A stretch of DNA of 64,000 nt, taken from RZYX01 sp036654375. Its GTDB lineage: Bacteria; Bacillota; Clostridia; Oscillospirales; Acutalibacteraceae. The notes under the pieces were generated by a model. The model was given only the letters and a program-made list of their open reading frames with translations, did not search any database and was not told the DNA's origin. Within the stretch, counting starts at the first letter, position 1. Each line of letters opens with the position of its first letter. This document shows, in pieces, positions 41,662 through 50,901 of the stretch. A program made the translations under genes and the position numbers. The stretch lies in the NCBI GenBank assembly GCA_036654375.1, contig JAVVSD010000001.1:248001-312000 (forward strand), read 5' to 3'.

Positions 41662-42978
41662 TTAAATAAATATAAATCCCAAAAATTTCTTGTTGTAAAA
41701 TTCACAAAGGTCAATTTCTTCTGTTATCTCGTTCATTGATGTATTTCCATACTCAACGACTAAAATTACTGCATCACTTTTACTTAATAAGCTAAGTCTC
41801 TCCGAAATATTCACTGGGGAACAAGTTAATTCCAATTTTATATTGGGATTTGATTTATCAGAATTTATTAATTTGTTCAATATATCATTATTGTTTTTCC
41901 CTACAATCAATATATTTCTATTATCTTCACCCGAGACCTGTATATTTTCCCAGAATATATTAATAAATTCTTCTTCAGTTAAACTTAAATTTGAGTTTAT
42001 ACATCTGCATATAAACTTATCAAAATTACTATTCTTTGTACTGATATAAGGAAATTCACTATAAATCTTTCTGTTAAATGCGGTCTTAAGTTGCTTATCA
42101 CTTTCCACCTTATTTAAGAACAAATACTTAAATATAAATAGAAAATAAACCCCAAAATTCCCAATAATCAACCCAAGCATAGCATATTTAACTCCAGATG
42201 TTAAAGCATCTGACATTGTACCTACTGGATTTTGTAAAGATTCCAATTCTGATTTTTTTCCTTCTATCTTAATACTAAGATTTTTTAAATCTTCGCCAAC
42301 TAACGCTGAATTATTCTCATTTGTTAAACCTAATCCTATCTGAACTGAACTACTTAATACATTAATTGAATGATTGACAATATTGTTTGACAAAGGCACT
42401 TGCTGATTTATATAAAATTTAGATATCAATTCATTAACCATCTCAACTTTTTCTTTATCATGATACGAGAAAACAACTGAAAAAGTTGAAGATGAAGGCG
42501 ATATTGAAACCTCTAAAAGTTCTGAGACATAAATGCTATTTATTTGCTCTCCAAGGATTTCAGTTATTTGTTTTATCAACTCATCATTATTAATTAATCG
42601 TGAGTATGCTTTTATTAATGTTGTATTTTTGTCTGAATCAGGTGATTTGATATAAAATGTTAAATATCCACTATAACAATTATAAGAATTTAAATTTAAT
42701 AAAATAGAATTTTCACGATATTCTTTAGTATTTTTATAGGTTTCATTGAGTAATTTTAGTTCTGCATTTATTTTATTTCTTGATTGATCATAATTAGCAA
42801 GTTGTTGATTATGATCAATATTTTTAACATCTTTATATAATGGATAAAACTTAAATAAGCCTAAAATAATTGCAAAAACGACTCCAAATATAACCATCAT
42901 TCTCCAATGTTTAAAGGGTTTAATTAATAATGTTGAAAAACAAATATTGTCCTTTTTATATGTTGATTCATTTATCAT
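41662..42978 (-). CDS. Wzz-like chain-length regulator with a degenerate kinase-like tail
   Basis: A 438-residue membrane protein with two transmembrane segments (about 28-48, MMVIFGVVFAIILGLF, and about 260-283, YAMLGLIIGNFGVYFLFIF) around an extracellular helical domain, as in polysaccharide copolymerases. After the second segment is a cytoplasmic region with RNILIVGKNNNDILNKL, then SKSDAVILVVEYGNTSMNEI and FLGFIFI. These resemble a bacterial tyrosine kinase domain but lack the Walker A GKT and tyrosine cluster. It probably sets polymer length without kinase activity. Confidence 0.82.
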   Translation of the reverse strand: MINESTYKKDNICFSTLLIKPFKHWRMMVIFGVVFAIILGLFKFYPLYKDVKNIDHNQQLANYDQSRNKINAELKLLNETYKNTKEYRENSILLNLNSYNCYSGYLTFYIKSPDSDKNTTLIKAYSRLINNDELIKQITEILGEQINSIYVSELLEVSISPSSSTFSVVFSYHDKEKVEMVNELISKFYINQQVPLSNNIVNHSINVLSSSVQIGLGLTNENNSALVGEDLKNLSIKIEGKKSELESLQNPVGTMSDALTSGVKYAMLGLIIGNFGVYFLFIFKYLFLNKVESDKQLKTAFNRKIYSEFPYISTKNSNFDKFICRCINSNLSLTEEEFINIFWENIQVSGEDNRNILIVGKNNNDILNKLINSDKSNPNIKLELTCSPVNISERLSLLSKSDAVILVVEYGNTSMNEITEEIDLCEFYNKKFLGFIFI

Positions 42979-43066
42979 AATTCACACATCCAAATTCAAA
43001 TTTCTCTTGTTAGCTTGTCCTATAAATTATTTATAATTTATCTAATTTCTAAACAAACATACCAAT

Positions 43067-44104
43067 TCATTTTGAAAAATAAAAAGATTTATACCATTTG
43101 ACAAACCTCTCTAAACCTTCCTCCAGACTCGTATTGGGTTTGAAATTAAAATCCTTTACAAGTTCACTTATATCAGCATAGGTTTGATAAACATCACCTG
43201 GTTGCATGGACAACAATTTCTTTGTAACCGGCTTGTCAATTATACCTTCTTTGATTAAGCATTTCTCAAGTGTTTCAACAAAAAACATTAATGATTCGGG
43301 TTTGTTGTTACCAATATTGTATACCTTATATCTAACACCATCGCCATTTTCAGATGGAGCCTTACCAATAACATTTATAACCCCAGTTACAATATCATCA
43401 ATATAAGTAAAATCACGATACATATCCCCATTATTATAAATTTCGATAGATTCGCCTTTTACTATTTTGTTAGTAAACTTAAAATATGCCATATCAGGAC
43501 GACCCATCGGTCCATATACCGTAAAAAATCTAAGTCCTGTAGCTGGGATATTATAAAGATTACTATAAGCGTGGGCCATTAATTCATTTGATTTTTTAGT
43601 TGCGGCATATAGAGAAACAGGATTGTCCACTTTGTCTTCAGTTGAGTATGGTATTTTTTTATTTAGCCCATATACTGAAGAACTTGAGGCAAATATTAAG
43701 TGTTCCACTCCCTTTTTACCATTATCATAAGAATGCCTGCAGGCTTCAAGAATATTAAAAAATCCTACAAGATTCGATTCTATGTAAGACTCTGGATTTG
43801 TAATGGAATAACGAACCCCAGCCTGAGCTGCAAGATTAACCACAATATCAGGATTGTATTTTACAAATACTTCAGTTACTAATGATTTATCGGCTAAATT
43901 ACCTTTAATAAAAGTAAAATTCGAATATGACTCCAGCATATCAAGCCTTGATTCTTTTAAGCAAACATCATAATAGTCATTTACATTATCAAAGCCAATT
44001 ATTTTTATATTACTATTTTCTTCCAGCAATCGCCTGCTCAAAAAGGACCCCACAAATCCCACCGCACCAGTAACCAATATTACTTTACTATTAAAATCAG
44101 ACAT
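43067..44104 (-). CDS. UDP-glucuronate 4-epimerase
   Basis: A 345-residue NAD-dependent epimerase. VILVTGAVGFVGSFLSRRLL binds NAD; IIGFDNVNDYYDV and NLAAQAGVRYSITNP are typical of UDP-glucuronate 4-epimerases (LpsL/Cap1J). Catalytic residues are in FASSSSVYG and Y166-x-x-x-K170 (YAATKKSNE); GLRFFTVYGPMGRPDMA is also diagnostic. It should turn UDP-glucuronate from the adjacent dehydrogenase into UDP-galacturonate. AGAGG stands upstream of ATG 44104, 14 bp after the dehydrogenase stop. Confidence 0.9.
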   Translation of the reverse strand: MSDFNSKVILVTGAVGFVGSFLSRRLLEENSNIKIIGFDNVNDYYDVCLKESRLDMLESYSNFTFIKGNLADKSLVTEVFVKYNPDIVVNLAAQAGVRYSITNPESYIESNLVGFFNILEACRHSYDNGKKGVEHLIFASSSSVYGLNKKIPYSTEDKVDNPVSLYAATKKSNELMAHAYSNLYNIPATGLRFFTVYGPMGRPDMAYFKFTNKIVKGESIEIYNNGDMYRDFTYIDDIVTGVINVIGKAPSENGDGVRYKVYNIGNNKPESLMFFVETLEKCLIKEGIIDKPVTKKLLSMQPGDVYQTYADISELVKDFNFKPNTSLEEGLERFVKWYKSFYFSK

Positions 44105-44117
44105 TTACTTTAACCTC

Positions 44118-45302
44118 TTAATCTCTAAAATATAAATCTCTAGTGTAAACCTTATCCAAAATATCTTTTATCTCATCATTATATCGATTTGCAATAATAA
44201 CATCACAAATTTCTTTAAACTCATCAAGACTTTTTATAACTCGAGAATTAAAAAAATCATTTTCTTTTAATGTAGGCTCATATATTACTACCTCTATGCC
44301 TTTTGATTTTATTCGTTTCATAACACCTTGTATTGAAGACTGTCTAAAATTATCTGAATTAGCCTTCATAGTCAGCCTATATACTCCCACAATTTTAGGA
44401 CTTTTATCAATAATACGATCAGCAATAAAATCTTTTCTGGTTCTATTGGCATCAACAATCGCTTCAATAATATTATTTGGAACATTGTTATAATTTGCCA
44501 ATAATTGTTTGGTATCTTTTGGCAAACAATATCCGCCATAACCAAACGAAGGATTATTATAATGTGAACCTATTCTTGGATCCAAACATACTCCTTCAAT
44601 TATTTGTTTAGTATTAAGATTTCTTACCTCTGCATAAGTATCCAGTTCGTTAAAAAATGAAACGCGAAGTGCAAGATAAGTATTTGCAAACAGCTTTACA
44701 GCTTCAGCCTCTGTAGGATTTGAAAACAATGTAGGTATATCTTTCTTTATTGCGCCATTTTTTAAAAGGCTTACAAACTCATTAGCCTTTTTTACTAAAC
44801 TTTCATCTTCTAATGGCACTCCGATTATTATTCTTGATGGATACAAATTGTCATAAAGTGCTTTACCTTCTCTTAAAAATTCGGGAGAAAAAATTATATT
44901 TTTACAATTATATTTTTCCCTTATAGACTCTGTATAACCAACTGGAACTGTAGATTTAATTATCATTATAGCTTCAGGCTCAATTTTCAACACTTTTTCA
45001 ATTACTGATTCAACAGAAGAAGTATCAAAATAATTCATCTTTGCGTCATAATTAGTAGGTGTAGAAATAATAATGAAATCTGCACCCTTGTATGCGATTT
45101 TGCAATCTGTCGTTGCTGTTAATAATAATTTTTTTTTTGCCAAATATTCTTCAATTTCTTTGTCAACGATCGGTGATTTCCTTTTATTAATTAAATTAAC
45201 TTTTTCCTCTATTATATCAACTGCAAATACTTCGTTATTTTGTGCAAGAAGAATTGCATTTGACAGTCCTACATACCCCGTACCTGCTACTGCTATTTTC
45301 AT
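44118..45302 (-). CDS. ugd: UDP-glucose 6-dehydrogenase
   Basis: A 394-residue enzyme oxidising UDP-glucose to UDP-glucuronate with two NAD. The NAD motif is IAVAGTGYVGLSNAILLAQ; STPTNYDAKMNYFDTSSVES, STVPVGYT, FSPEFLREGKALYDNLYPSR and catalytic Cys259 in GYGGYCLPKDTKQL are present. Length matches the shorter bacterial form. AAGGAG precedes ATG 45302. With the next gene it provides acidic sugars for the polymer. Confidence 0.97.
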   Translation of the reverse strand: MKIAVAGTGYVGLSNAILLAQNNEVFAVDIIEEKVNLINKRKSPIVDKEIEEYLAKKKLLLTATTDCKIAYKGADFIIISTPTNYDAKMNYFDTSSVESVIEKVLKIEPEAIMIIKSTVPVGYTESIREKYNCKNIIFSPEFLREGKALYDNLYPSRIIIGVPLEDESLVKKANEFVSLLKNGAIKKDIPTLFSNPTEAEAVKLFANTYLALRVSFFNELDTYAEVRNLNTKQIIEGVCLDPRIGSHYNNPSFGYGGYCLPKDTKQLLANYNNVPNNIIEAIVDANRTRKDFIADRIIDKSPKIVGVYRLTMKANSDNFRQSSIQGVMKRIKSKGIEVVIYEPTLKENDFFNSRVIKSLDEFKEICDVIIANRYNDEIKDILDKVYTRDLYFRD

Positions 45303-45318
45303 TACTTATCTCCTTAAA

Positions 45319-46782
45319 TCATTGGTTTATGTCTTTCCATCCAGACGGGAGTTTAAATTGGAATACTTTATCATTCAGTATTTCTTTAACATCTTTTCCA
45401 TTGTACAAATCTGTATTTGAAATAATATTAGGCTCTTCCTCACAACTAATCTTATAAATTCCCTTGTAATTTCTTGCATTATATATTGTTGGCAAAAGAC
45501 TGTAATCTACGCCCATAATTGCTGACATTGTTTGATCAAAACAAACAGGGTTATTTGCTATGCCAATTATACCTACATCTTTTGGGCTGGGACTTACAGG
45601 TCCATTGCCCTCGCCAGCTACAATCATATCGCCGACTATAAGCATATTTCGTTGGCGTTGATTACACATATTGCCTTCCTTGTCAGCATAAAAGGCAATT
45701 TTATTTAAGTCAAGTAAAGTTCTCCAAATAGTATCATTTCCATACCAGCTACCCTCAAAGAAGCTCTCTGAATGTGTTATTTTATTATTAACAAACATAC
45801 AAGCCCTATAAAAAAACATGGCTATTTTAGCTTTAAAATATTTTTTATAATTTTCATTTCTATTTTTTATATCTAAAAGTTTATTTGCCATTTTTAATAT
45901 GCTTGTCTTACTTAGGTAGGCATCTCCACCTTCTTCTTTACTTCCATTTGTATGGTGTGGTAAAAACTCCTTGTTAGCATTAATACCAACAAAATTTTTC
46001 AAACTTAGTGTAACTCCCGCTTTTTTATGAGTTTTACATTTTGGCATATTAATTATTACATCTGAATCCAAAACATATTTTGAGACATAATATTCATGTT
46101 TATTAATATTATGGTGCTCTTTTAATATACTTGGGTCATAATTTGTTATTCTCAAGTTATCTAATCGTTCCTCACTTAACTCAGAAAATGAACTGAATTC
46201 TCCCAAGGCAACAATCTTTCCGTTATCAGAACTATTGTTTTCTTGTTTATAATAAATGCCATTTTTAACTTGTGTTTTTACATTTCTAAAATCTACTAGC
46301 TCAATATTTACGCCTTTGTTTTTATAATATTCAATCAATGAATTATATCCGCTCTCGTTAATTAAAGTTTCAAAATCACACTCTTGCATTGGGGCATCGC
46401 CGACAACAATTTTACCGGTATTGTCTAAAGCTATCAGGACATAATCAATAATTGCAGCTAATACTGATGGATTTGTATATAGACATTCCTCTCCATAAGG
46501 ATCGTAATTCCTATGCATAACTAAGTTAGGTTTAATTAAGACTGTATCGCCTTTATTTATGATTTCCTTTAAAGGATTCCAGATAGGTTTTTTAAAATTT
46601 TCTTTGTCATATTTAAGCAGTCTTAAACCTTCTCTGACCATTTCATATATATCATTTGTTTCAATAGAAACATCTTCTTTAAATAAATATTCAGGATAAG
46701 GTTTGTCAGGTCTAAAATACATAGACTTAGAATAATTACTTTTCTTTTTATATATAACAGCTACTTCATTCTCTTTTATCAT
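45319..46782 (-). CDS. DUF362 domain protein in the capsule operon
   Basis: A 487-residue protein, first gene of the left operon. DUF362 hallmarks are DTVLIKPNLVMHRN, GKIVVGDAPMQECDFETL, SDVIINMPKCKTHKKAGVTL and LSLKNFVGINANKEFLPHH, later GNGPVSPSPKDVGIIG. There is no ferredoxin domain, unlike many DUF362 proteins. Proteins of this family recur in polysaccharide clusters of anaerobes; the activity is not known to me. Cytoplasmic by sequence. AAAAGGTG stands before ATG 46782. The conserved Asp, His and Lys residues suggest an enzyme. Confidence 0.85.
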   Translation of the reverse strand: MIKENEVAVIYKKKSNYSKSMYFRPDKPYPEYLFKEDVSIETNDIYEMVREGLRLLKYDKENFKKPIWNPLKEIINKGDTVLIKPNLVMHRNYDPYGEECLYTNPSVLAAIIDYVLIALDNTGKIVVGDAPMQECDFETLINESGYNSLIEYYKNKGVNIELVDFRNVKTQVKNGIYYKQENNSSDNGKIVALGEFSSFSELSEERLDNLRITNYDPSILKEHHNINKHEYYVSKYVLDSDVIINMPKCKTHKKAGVTLSLKNFVGINANKEFLPHHTNGSKEEGGDAYLSKTSILKMANKLLDIKNRNENYKKYFKAKIAMFFYRACMFVNNKITHSESFFEGSWYGNDTIWRTLLDLNKIAFYADKEGNMCNQRQRNMLIVGDMIVAGEGNGPVSPSPKDVGIIGIANNPVCFDQTMSAIMGVDYSLLPTIYNARNYKGIYKISCEEEPNIISNTDLYNGKDVKEILNDKVFQFKLPSGWKDINQ

Positions 46783-47116
46783 TTATTCTTGCACCTTTTT
46801 CTTATTATTTTAAAACCACCAATTTCCTTGTATGCTATTTCACTATTAAATTATATTGTATTTAATTTGCTATTATTTTATATATTTCCCGTGACATCAT
46901 ATCCACTTTCATATATCTATAAAACTTTCTAAAAACAAAAAAACACAGATTTTTAATAATTAACTGCAACAGAAATTTTATTTTTAATTCTTTACTGCAC
47001 TATTTTAACTTTATAATAGTAATAGGGATATTTTATCACATTTGCAACCTATTTTCAACATTAACCAACATGTAATAGTATAAAAGAAGCGACATTTTAA
47101 GTTGCTATATTATCAA
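46783..47116. other. Intergenic region between divergent polysaccharide operons
   Basis: Together with the promoter that follows, this makes a 463-bp gap with no gene. On the minus strand TATAAT (46855-46850) lies about 70 bp ahead of the DUF362 gene without a clear -35 box. The rest is very AT-rich with no repeat that stands out. Confidence 0.5.
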
Positions 47117-47145
47117 TTGCATGATTAACACATATATGGTACAAT
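47117..47145 (+). promoter_or_regulatory. Promoter of the plus-strand sugar-transfer island
   Basis: TTGCAT (47117-47122), 17-bp spacer and TACAAT (47140-47145) make a good vegetative promoter 100 bp before the GT2 gene. The 100-bp leader shows no strong hairpin. Confidence 0.6.
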
Positions 47146-47245
47146 ATTTGCTAGTTATGTTTAATTTAAATAGAATAAAAATGTATTAATTAAAACAAAT
47201 TTTGAAACAATATATTTTGATTAGCCAAATGAAAGGAGTCATAAT

Positions 47246-48199
47246 ATGAAGGAGCAGCCGTTAGTGACCATATTTACCTGCACATATAATATGGCAAATA
47301 AGCTTCCATTTCTCGCCTCTTCTGTTGTCGAACAAACCTACAGTAACTTCTATTGGCTCATAATAGATGATGGTTCTTCTGACAATACAGAAACAACTGT
47401 AGCCAATCTAAAAGAAAAATATACTAAATTAAAAATTGAGTATGTAAAATTACCTCATGGCACAAAACCTGCCGCATTAAATTATGCCTTTAAAAATGTA
47501 CAAGGAAAATACTCTCTTCAGATTGATGCAGATGATGAACTCGTCCCGCAAGCACTGGAAATTCTTGTTAATACATTTGAAAATATTCCCGAAAAAGACC
47601 GTAGTAAATATTGGAAAGTAGAACATAATGTAATAGACAGCGCAACAGGTAAAATAGTTGGTAGACCATTTCCAAAATATGCTAACTTTAATCATTTTAC
47701 ACAACAATGGTTAGCTTTTCACAAACAAGGTGAAAAAAATCATTTGATGCAAAATGACATAATCAAAAATTTTGAGTTTCCATTATTTAAAGGTGCGATA
47801 CATGTGGCTGATATAACTGTTTGGTATGCATGCCAATTGCAATACCGTAGTTGGTTTATTAATGATGCCTTAAGAATTTATCATCAGGATGAAATGCAAG
47901 TAGGCCGCCTTTCCAACAGTAGTTGTGCGACAAAATCGCGTATATTAGGAACGTACAAAGGATTCCAATTTCTTATTAACAATTATTTCCCTTATCATAG
48001 ATTAAGATATGTTTTAACATATTGCAAGTTGATTATTTCTTGCACAGCGAATGGTCTAAAATGTGGAGACTCTCTAACAAATGTGAATAAAAACTTTACA
48101 CATAAAGTTGAAAAATTCTGGTCCACTTTTTTATTCCCCATTGCATACTTTCATTTCAAACGCAGTGGCGGTGTTGCCATCGATGATCTGAATAATTAA
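47246..48199 (+). CDS. GT2 family glycosyltransferase
   Basis: A 317-residue GT-A fold transferase. VTIFTCTYNMANKLPFLASS, LIIDDGSSDNTE and the metal-binding D-x-D in LQIDADDELV are the family motifs, and the C-terminal part has IHVADITVWYACQLQYRSW. AAAGGAG precedes ATG 47246. It opens a plus-strand operon inverted relative to the rest of the locus. The sugar is unknown. Confidence 0.92.
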   Translation: MKEQPLVTIFTCTYNMANKLPFLASSVVEQTYSNFYWLIIDDGSSDNTETTVANLKEKYTKLKIEYVKLPHGTKPAALNYAFKNVQGKYSLQIDADDELVPQALEILVNTFENIPEKDRSKYWKVEHNVIDSATGKIVGRPFPKYANFNHFTQQWLAFHKQGEKNHLMQNDIIKNFEFPLFKGAIHVADITVWYACQLQYRSWFINDALRIYHQDEMQVGRLSNSSCATKSRILGTYKGFQFLINNYFPYHRLRYVLTYCKLIISCTANGLKCGDSLTNVNKNFTHKVEKFWSTFLFPIAYFHFKRSGGVAIDDLNN

Positions 48200-48310
48200 T
48201 GCTATTTAAAAACTTACCCGTAAATTTTCAGGCTGTCTAACCCCACAGAGTGCTATCATGAAACACGTTTAGACCATAATAACATTATAAAGGAAAAAGA
48301 AGACGATATT

Positions 48311-49831
48311 ATGAAAAGAAATTCCAGAAAAGAAAAATTGTATTTAAATACAATTTCCGCTATATTATATCAATTAATTAATGTTTTATGCGGTTTTATT
48401 CTGCCGAACGCTATACTACATTGTTACGGAACAAATATAAACGGACTTGTTACATCAATAACACAATTTCTTGCATTTATATCTCTTTGTGAATTCGGAG
48501 TAGGTGCCGTAGTTCAGTCTGCACTCTACGGTCCGCTTGCCACTAATGATCATAAGCAAACAAGCAAAATTCTTATATCAGCTAAATCCTTTTTTAAAAA
48601 AATTGCATTTATTCTTGTTGTCTATACAGCAGTATTGATGATATTTTATCCTATGCTCCAAAAAAGAGCATTTGATTTCACTTTTACAATGTGGCTTGTT
48701 TTAATAATCTCAATAAGTTCTTTTGCACAATACTATTTCGGAATCACATATCAAATACTTCTGAGTGCAAATCAGATGGATTATATTCAATTCATTTTCA
48801 ATGGCATCACCTTGGTGCTTAATGTTATAGCATGTGTTATTTTAATGAAATTTGGTTTCTCAATTCATATTGTAAAACTTACCACATCAATTATTTTTTT
48901 GCTTAGACCATTGTTTATAAAAATATATGTAAATAAAAAATTCCCATGGATTGATAAAAAAATCAAGCTCGATAAGGAGCCAATAGAACAGAAATGGAAT
49001 GGCCTTGCACAGCATGTTGCCTCAGTTGTCCTTAACAACACGGATGTTATTGTTCTTACTCTATTTTCTTCATTATCAAATGTCTCTATATACTCTGTAT
49101 ATATGCTTGTCATAAACGGAATAAAGACAGCAATCACAGCTTCAATGACTGGAGTACAGCCATTGATAGGAGAAATGCTTGTTAAAGGTGAAAAAGAAAA
49201 TGTCAATTCTTTATTCAATAAATTCGAATGGTTAATGCATACGATAATCATTTTTTGTATTACATGCTCATGCTTACTAATCGTTCCATTTATACAAGTT
49301 TATACAAGAGGTATTGCAGATGCAAACTATTATCTTCCAGCTTTTGGAATTCTTATCTCAATTACATATGGAATTTACTGCCTTAGACTTCCTTATAATT
49401 TAGTTGTTTGTGCCGCTGGTCACTTTAAACAAACGCAACGGAGTGCCATAATTGAAGCCATAATAAATATTGTAGTATCAGTTGCTTGTGTCTCTTTCTT
49501 TGGGCTGATCGGCGTAACAATTGGCACACTTTGTGCAATGACTTACAGATTAATATTTTTTATAATTTATCTGTCAAAAAATATTCTTTCAAGAGATATA
49601 AAACTTTTTGTAAAACTAATTATAACCGACCTAATTGAAAGTATAATTTGTATTTTTTGTTTCAACCAGTTTGTCTTTTTGGCAGAACTTACTTACATGG
49701 CATGGTTTATGGAAGCTATTAAAATTGCGTTCTGTTGCCTATCAGTTTTCTTAGTGATTAATTTAATTTTTTATAAAGATTTTCTTACTTCCCAACTTAA
49801 AAATTTTTCAATGATAATAAAAAATAAATAG
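48311..49831 (+). CDS. Second oligosaccharide flippase (Wzx-like)
   Basis: A 506-residue polytopic membrane protein of the MOP superfamily, with LYLNTISAILYQLINVLCGF, CEFGVGAVVQSALYGPLA and LPYNLVVCAAGHFKQTQRSA. About 12-14 membrane segments and a large length are as expected. It is only distantly related to the flippase at 35744. A weak ribosome site lies before ATG 48311. Located next to a GT-D enzyme, it probably exports its own glycan. Confidence 0.9.
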   Translation: MKRNSRKEKLYLNTISAILYQLINVLCGFILPNAILHCYGTNINGLVTSITQFLAFISLCEFGVGAVVQSALYGPLATNDHKQTSKILISAKSFFKKIAFILVVYTAVLMIFYPMLQKRAFDFTFTMWLVLIISISSFAQYYFGITYQILLSANQMDYIQFIFNGITLVLNVIACVILMKFGFSIHIVKLTTSIIFLLRPLFIKIYVNKKFPWIDKKIKLDKEPIEQKWNGLAQHVASVVLNNTDVIVLTLFSSLSNVSIYSVYMLVINGIKTAITASMTGVQPLIGEMLVKGEKENVNSLFNKFEWLMHTIIIFCITCSCLLIVPFIQVYTRGIADANYYLPAFGILISITYGIYCLRLPYNLVVCAAGHFKQTQRSAIIEAIINIVVSVACVSFFGLIGVTIGTLCAMTYRLIFFIIYLSKNILSRDIKLFVKLIITDLIESIICIFCFNQFVFLAELTYMAWFMEAIKIAFCCLSVFLVINLIFYKDFLTSQLKNFSMIIKNK

Positions 49832-49844
49832 GATGGTAATTGCT

Positions 49845-50654
49845 ATGTTAACTTTAAGAAAATCACTTATTAAAATTAATAACAGACTTATCACCAGATC
49901 TAAGAACATACTAACTCCTACAGAAAGTATAGAATATATTACGGAAAATCATTGTTCAATTGCTCGATATGGCGATGGTGAAATGACTTATATAATAAAG
50001 AAATCCGACATATGGTTTCAGAATTTTGATGAATCTCTACGAAAAAGATTGTTAGCCATACTAAAGGGTAAGCACAATAGCAAGCTTATCGTTGGTATCC
50101 CATACTCAATAAACTCAACAGAATTCTATCCAGAGACAGAAAAAACTTTTTGGCAATCAAATATGCAGATATATAGAGTCTTTTGGCATTATCTATGCAA
50201 AGATAAATTATATATAGATTCGCTAATGTTTAGATTATATAATAGCTTTGATAGTAGCGACCAAGCAGACGCATATGAAAAAATTAAATCTATTTTCAAT
50301 AATAAGAAATGTCTTATTATTGAAGGTGAAAATTCTAAACTTGGGGTAAACAATAATATTTTTGAATACGCCGACAAAGTTAGTCGTATTATTTGTCCAT
50401 CAAAAAATGTTTGGAATAAGTATGACATGATTCTAAAAAAGGCAATTAGTTTCAAAGAAGACTTTGATCTTATATTGGTTTCATTAGGACCAACAGCAAC
50501 TGTACTTGCAGATGATTTAGCAAATGAAGGTATGTGGTGTATTGATATAGGACAGATTAATGTCGCAGAGCTGGTTATTAACGAAGCTACCCCCGCCAAA
50601 TTTTCAATAAATGAAGCAGATTATTTTTCTCAAATCATCTGCGAATTAACTTAA
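49845..50654 (+). CDS. GT-D fold glycosyltransferase (DUF1792)
   Basis: A 269-residue protein with the family signature SIARYGDGEMTYI (RYGDGE at 41-46), LLAILKGKHNSKLIVGIPY, IICPSKNVWNKYD and ILVSLGPTATVLADDLANEG, ending with a conserved WCIDIGQINVAEL. DUF1792 proteins form the GT-D fold, first known from glycosyltransferases that build glycans on Ser-rich adhesins. The start ATG 49845 has GGATGG eight bases upstream; the earlier ATG 49833 overlaps this site. Here it may decorate a surface polymer or protein. Confidence 0.88.
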   Translation: MLTLRKSLIKINNRLITRSKNILTPTESIEYITENHCSIARYGDGEMTYIIKKSDIWFQNFDESLRKRLLAILKGKHNSKLIVGIPYSINSTEFYPETEKTFWQSNMQIYRVFWHYLCKDKLYIDSLMFRLYNSFDSSDQADAYEKIKSIFNNKKCLIIEGENSKLGVNNNIFEYADKVSRIICPSKNVWNKYDMILKKAISFKEDFDLILVSLGPTATVLADDLANEGMWCIDIGQINVAELVINEATPAKFSINEADYFSQIICELT

Positions 50655-50785
50655 AAAGCGAATAGCTTTTTTAAAGCATCTTATTACTATTAATAAATAT
50701 ATTTCTTTATAATTTATTAATTAAAACTCTACAAAATTTTCCCATTAAGCAACCATAATATTATGATTTTTATTTTAATATTTTT

Positions 50786-50836
50786 AGAGCTTGTTAAGAA
50801 TCCTATTATTAGGCATACTTAACAAGCTCTATTTTT
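50786..50836 (+). terminator. Terminator of the plus-strand island
   Basis: AGAGCTTGTTAAG (50786-50798) pairs over 13 bp with CTTAACAAGCTCT (50818-50830) and runs into ATTTTTAA. The 19-nt loop is large but the stem is perfect. It lies between convergent operons and could act on both. Confidence 0.85.
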
Positions 50837-50901
50837 AATAGTACTCACGCTAATAAGATTGAAATAAGCAATAATTTTTTTCGAACTAAATATTAATAAC
50901 A

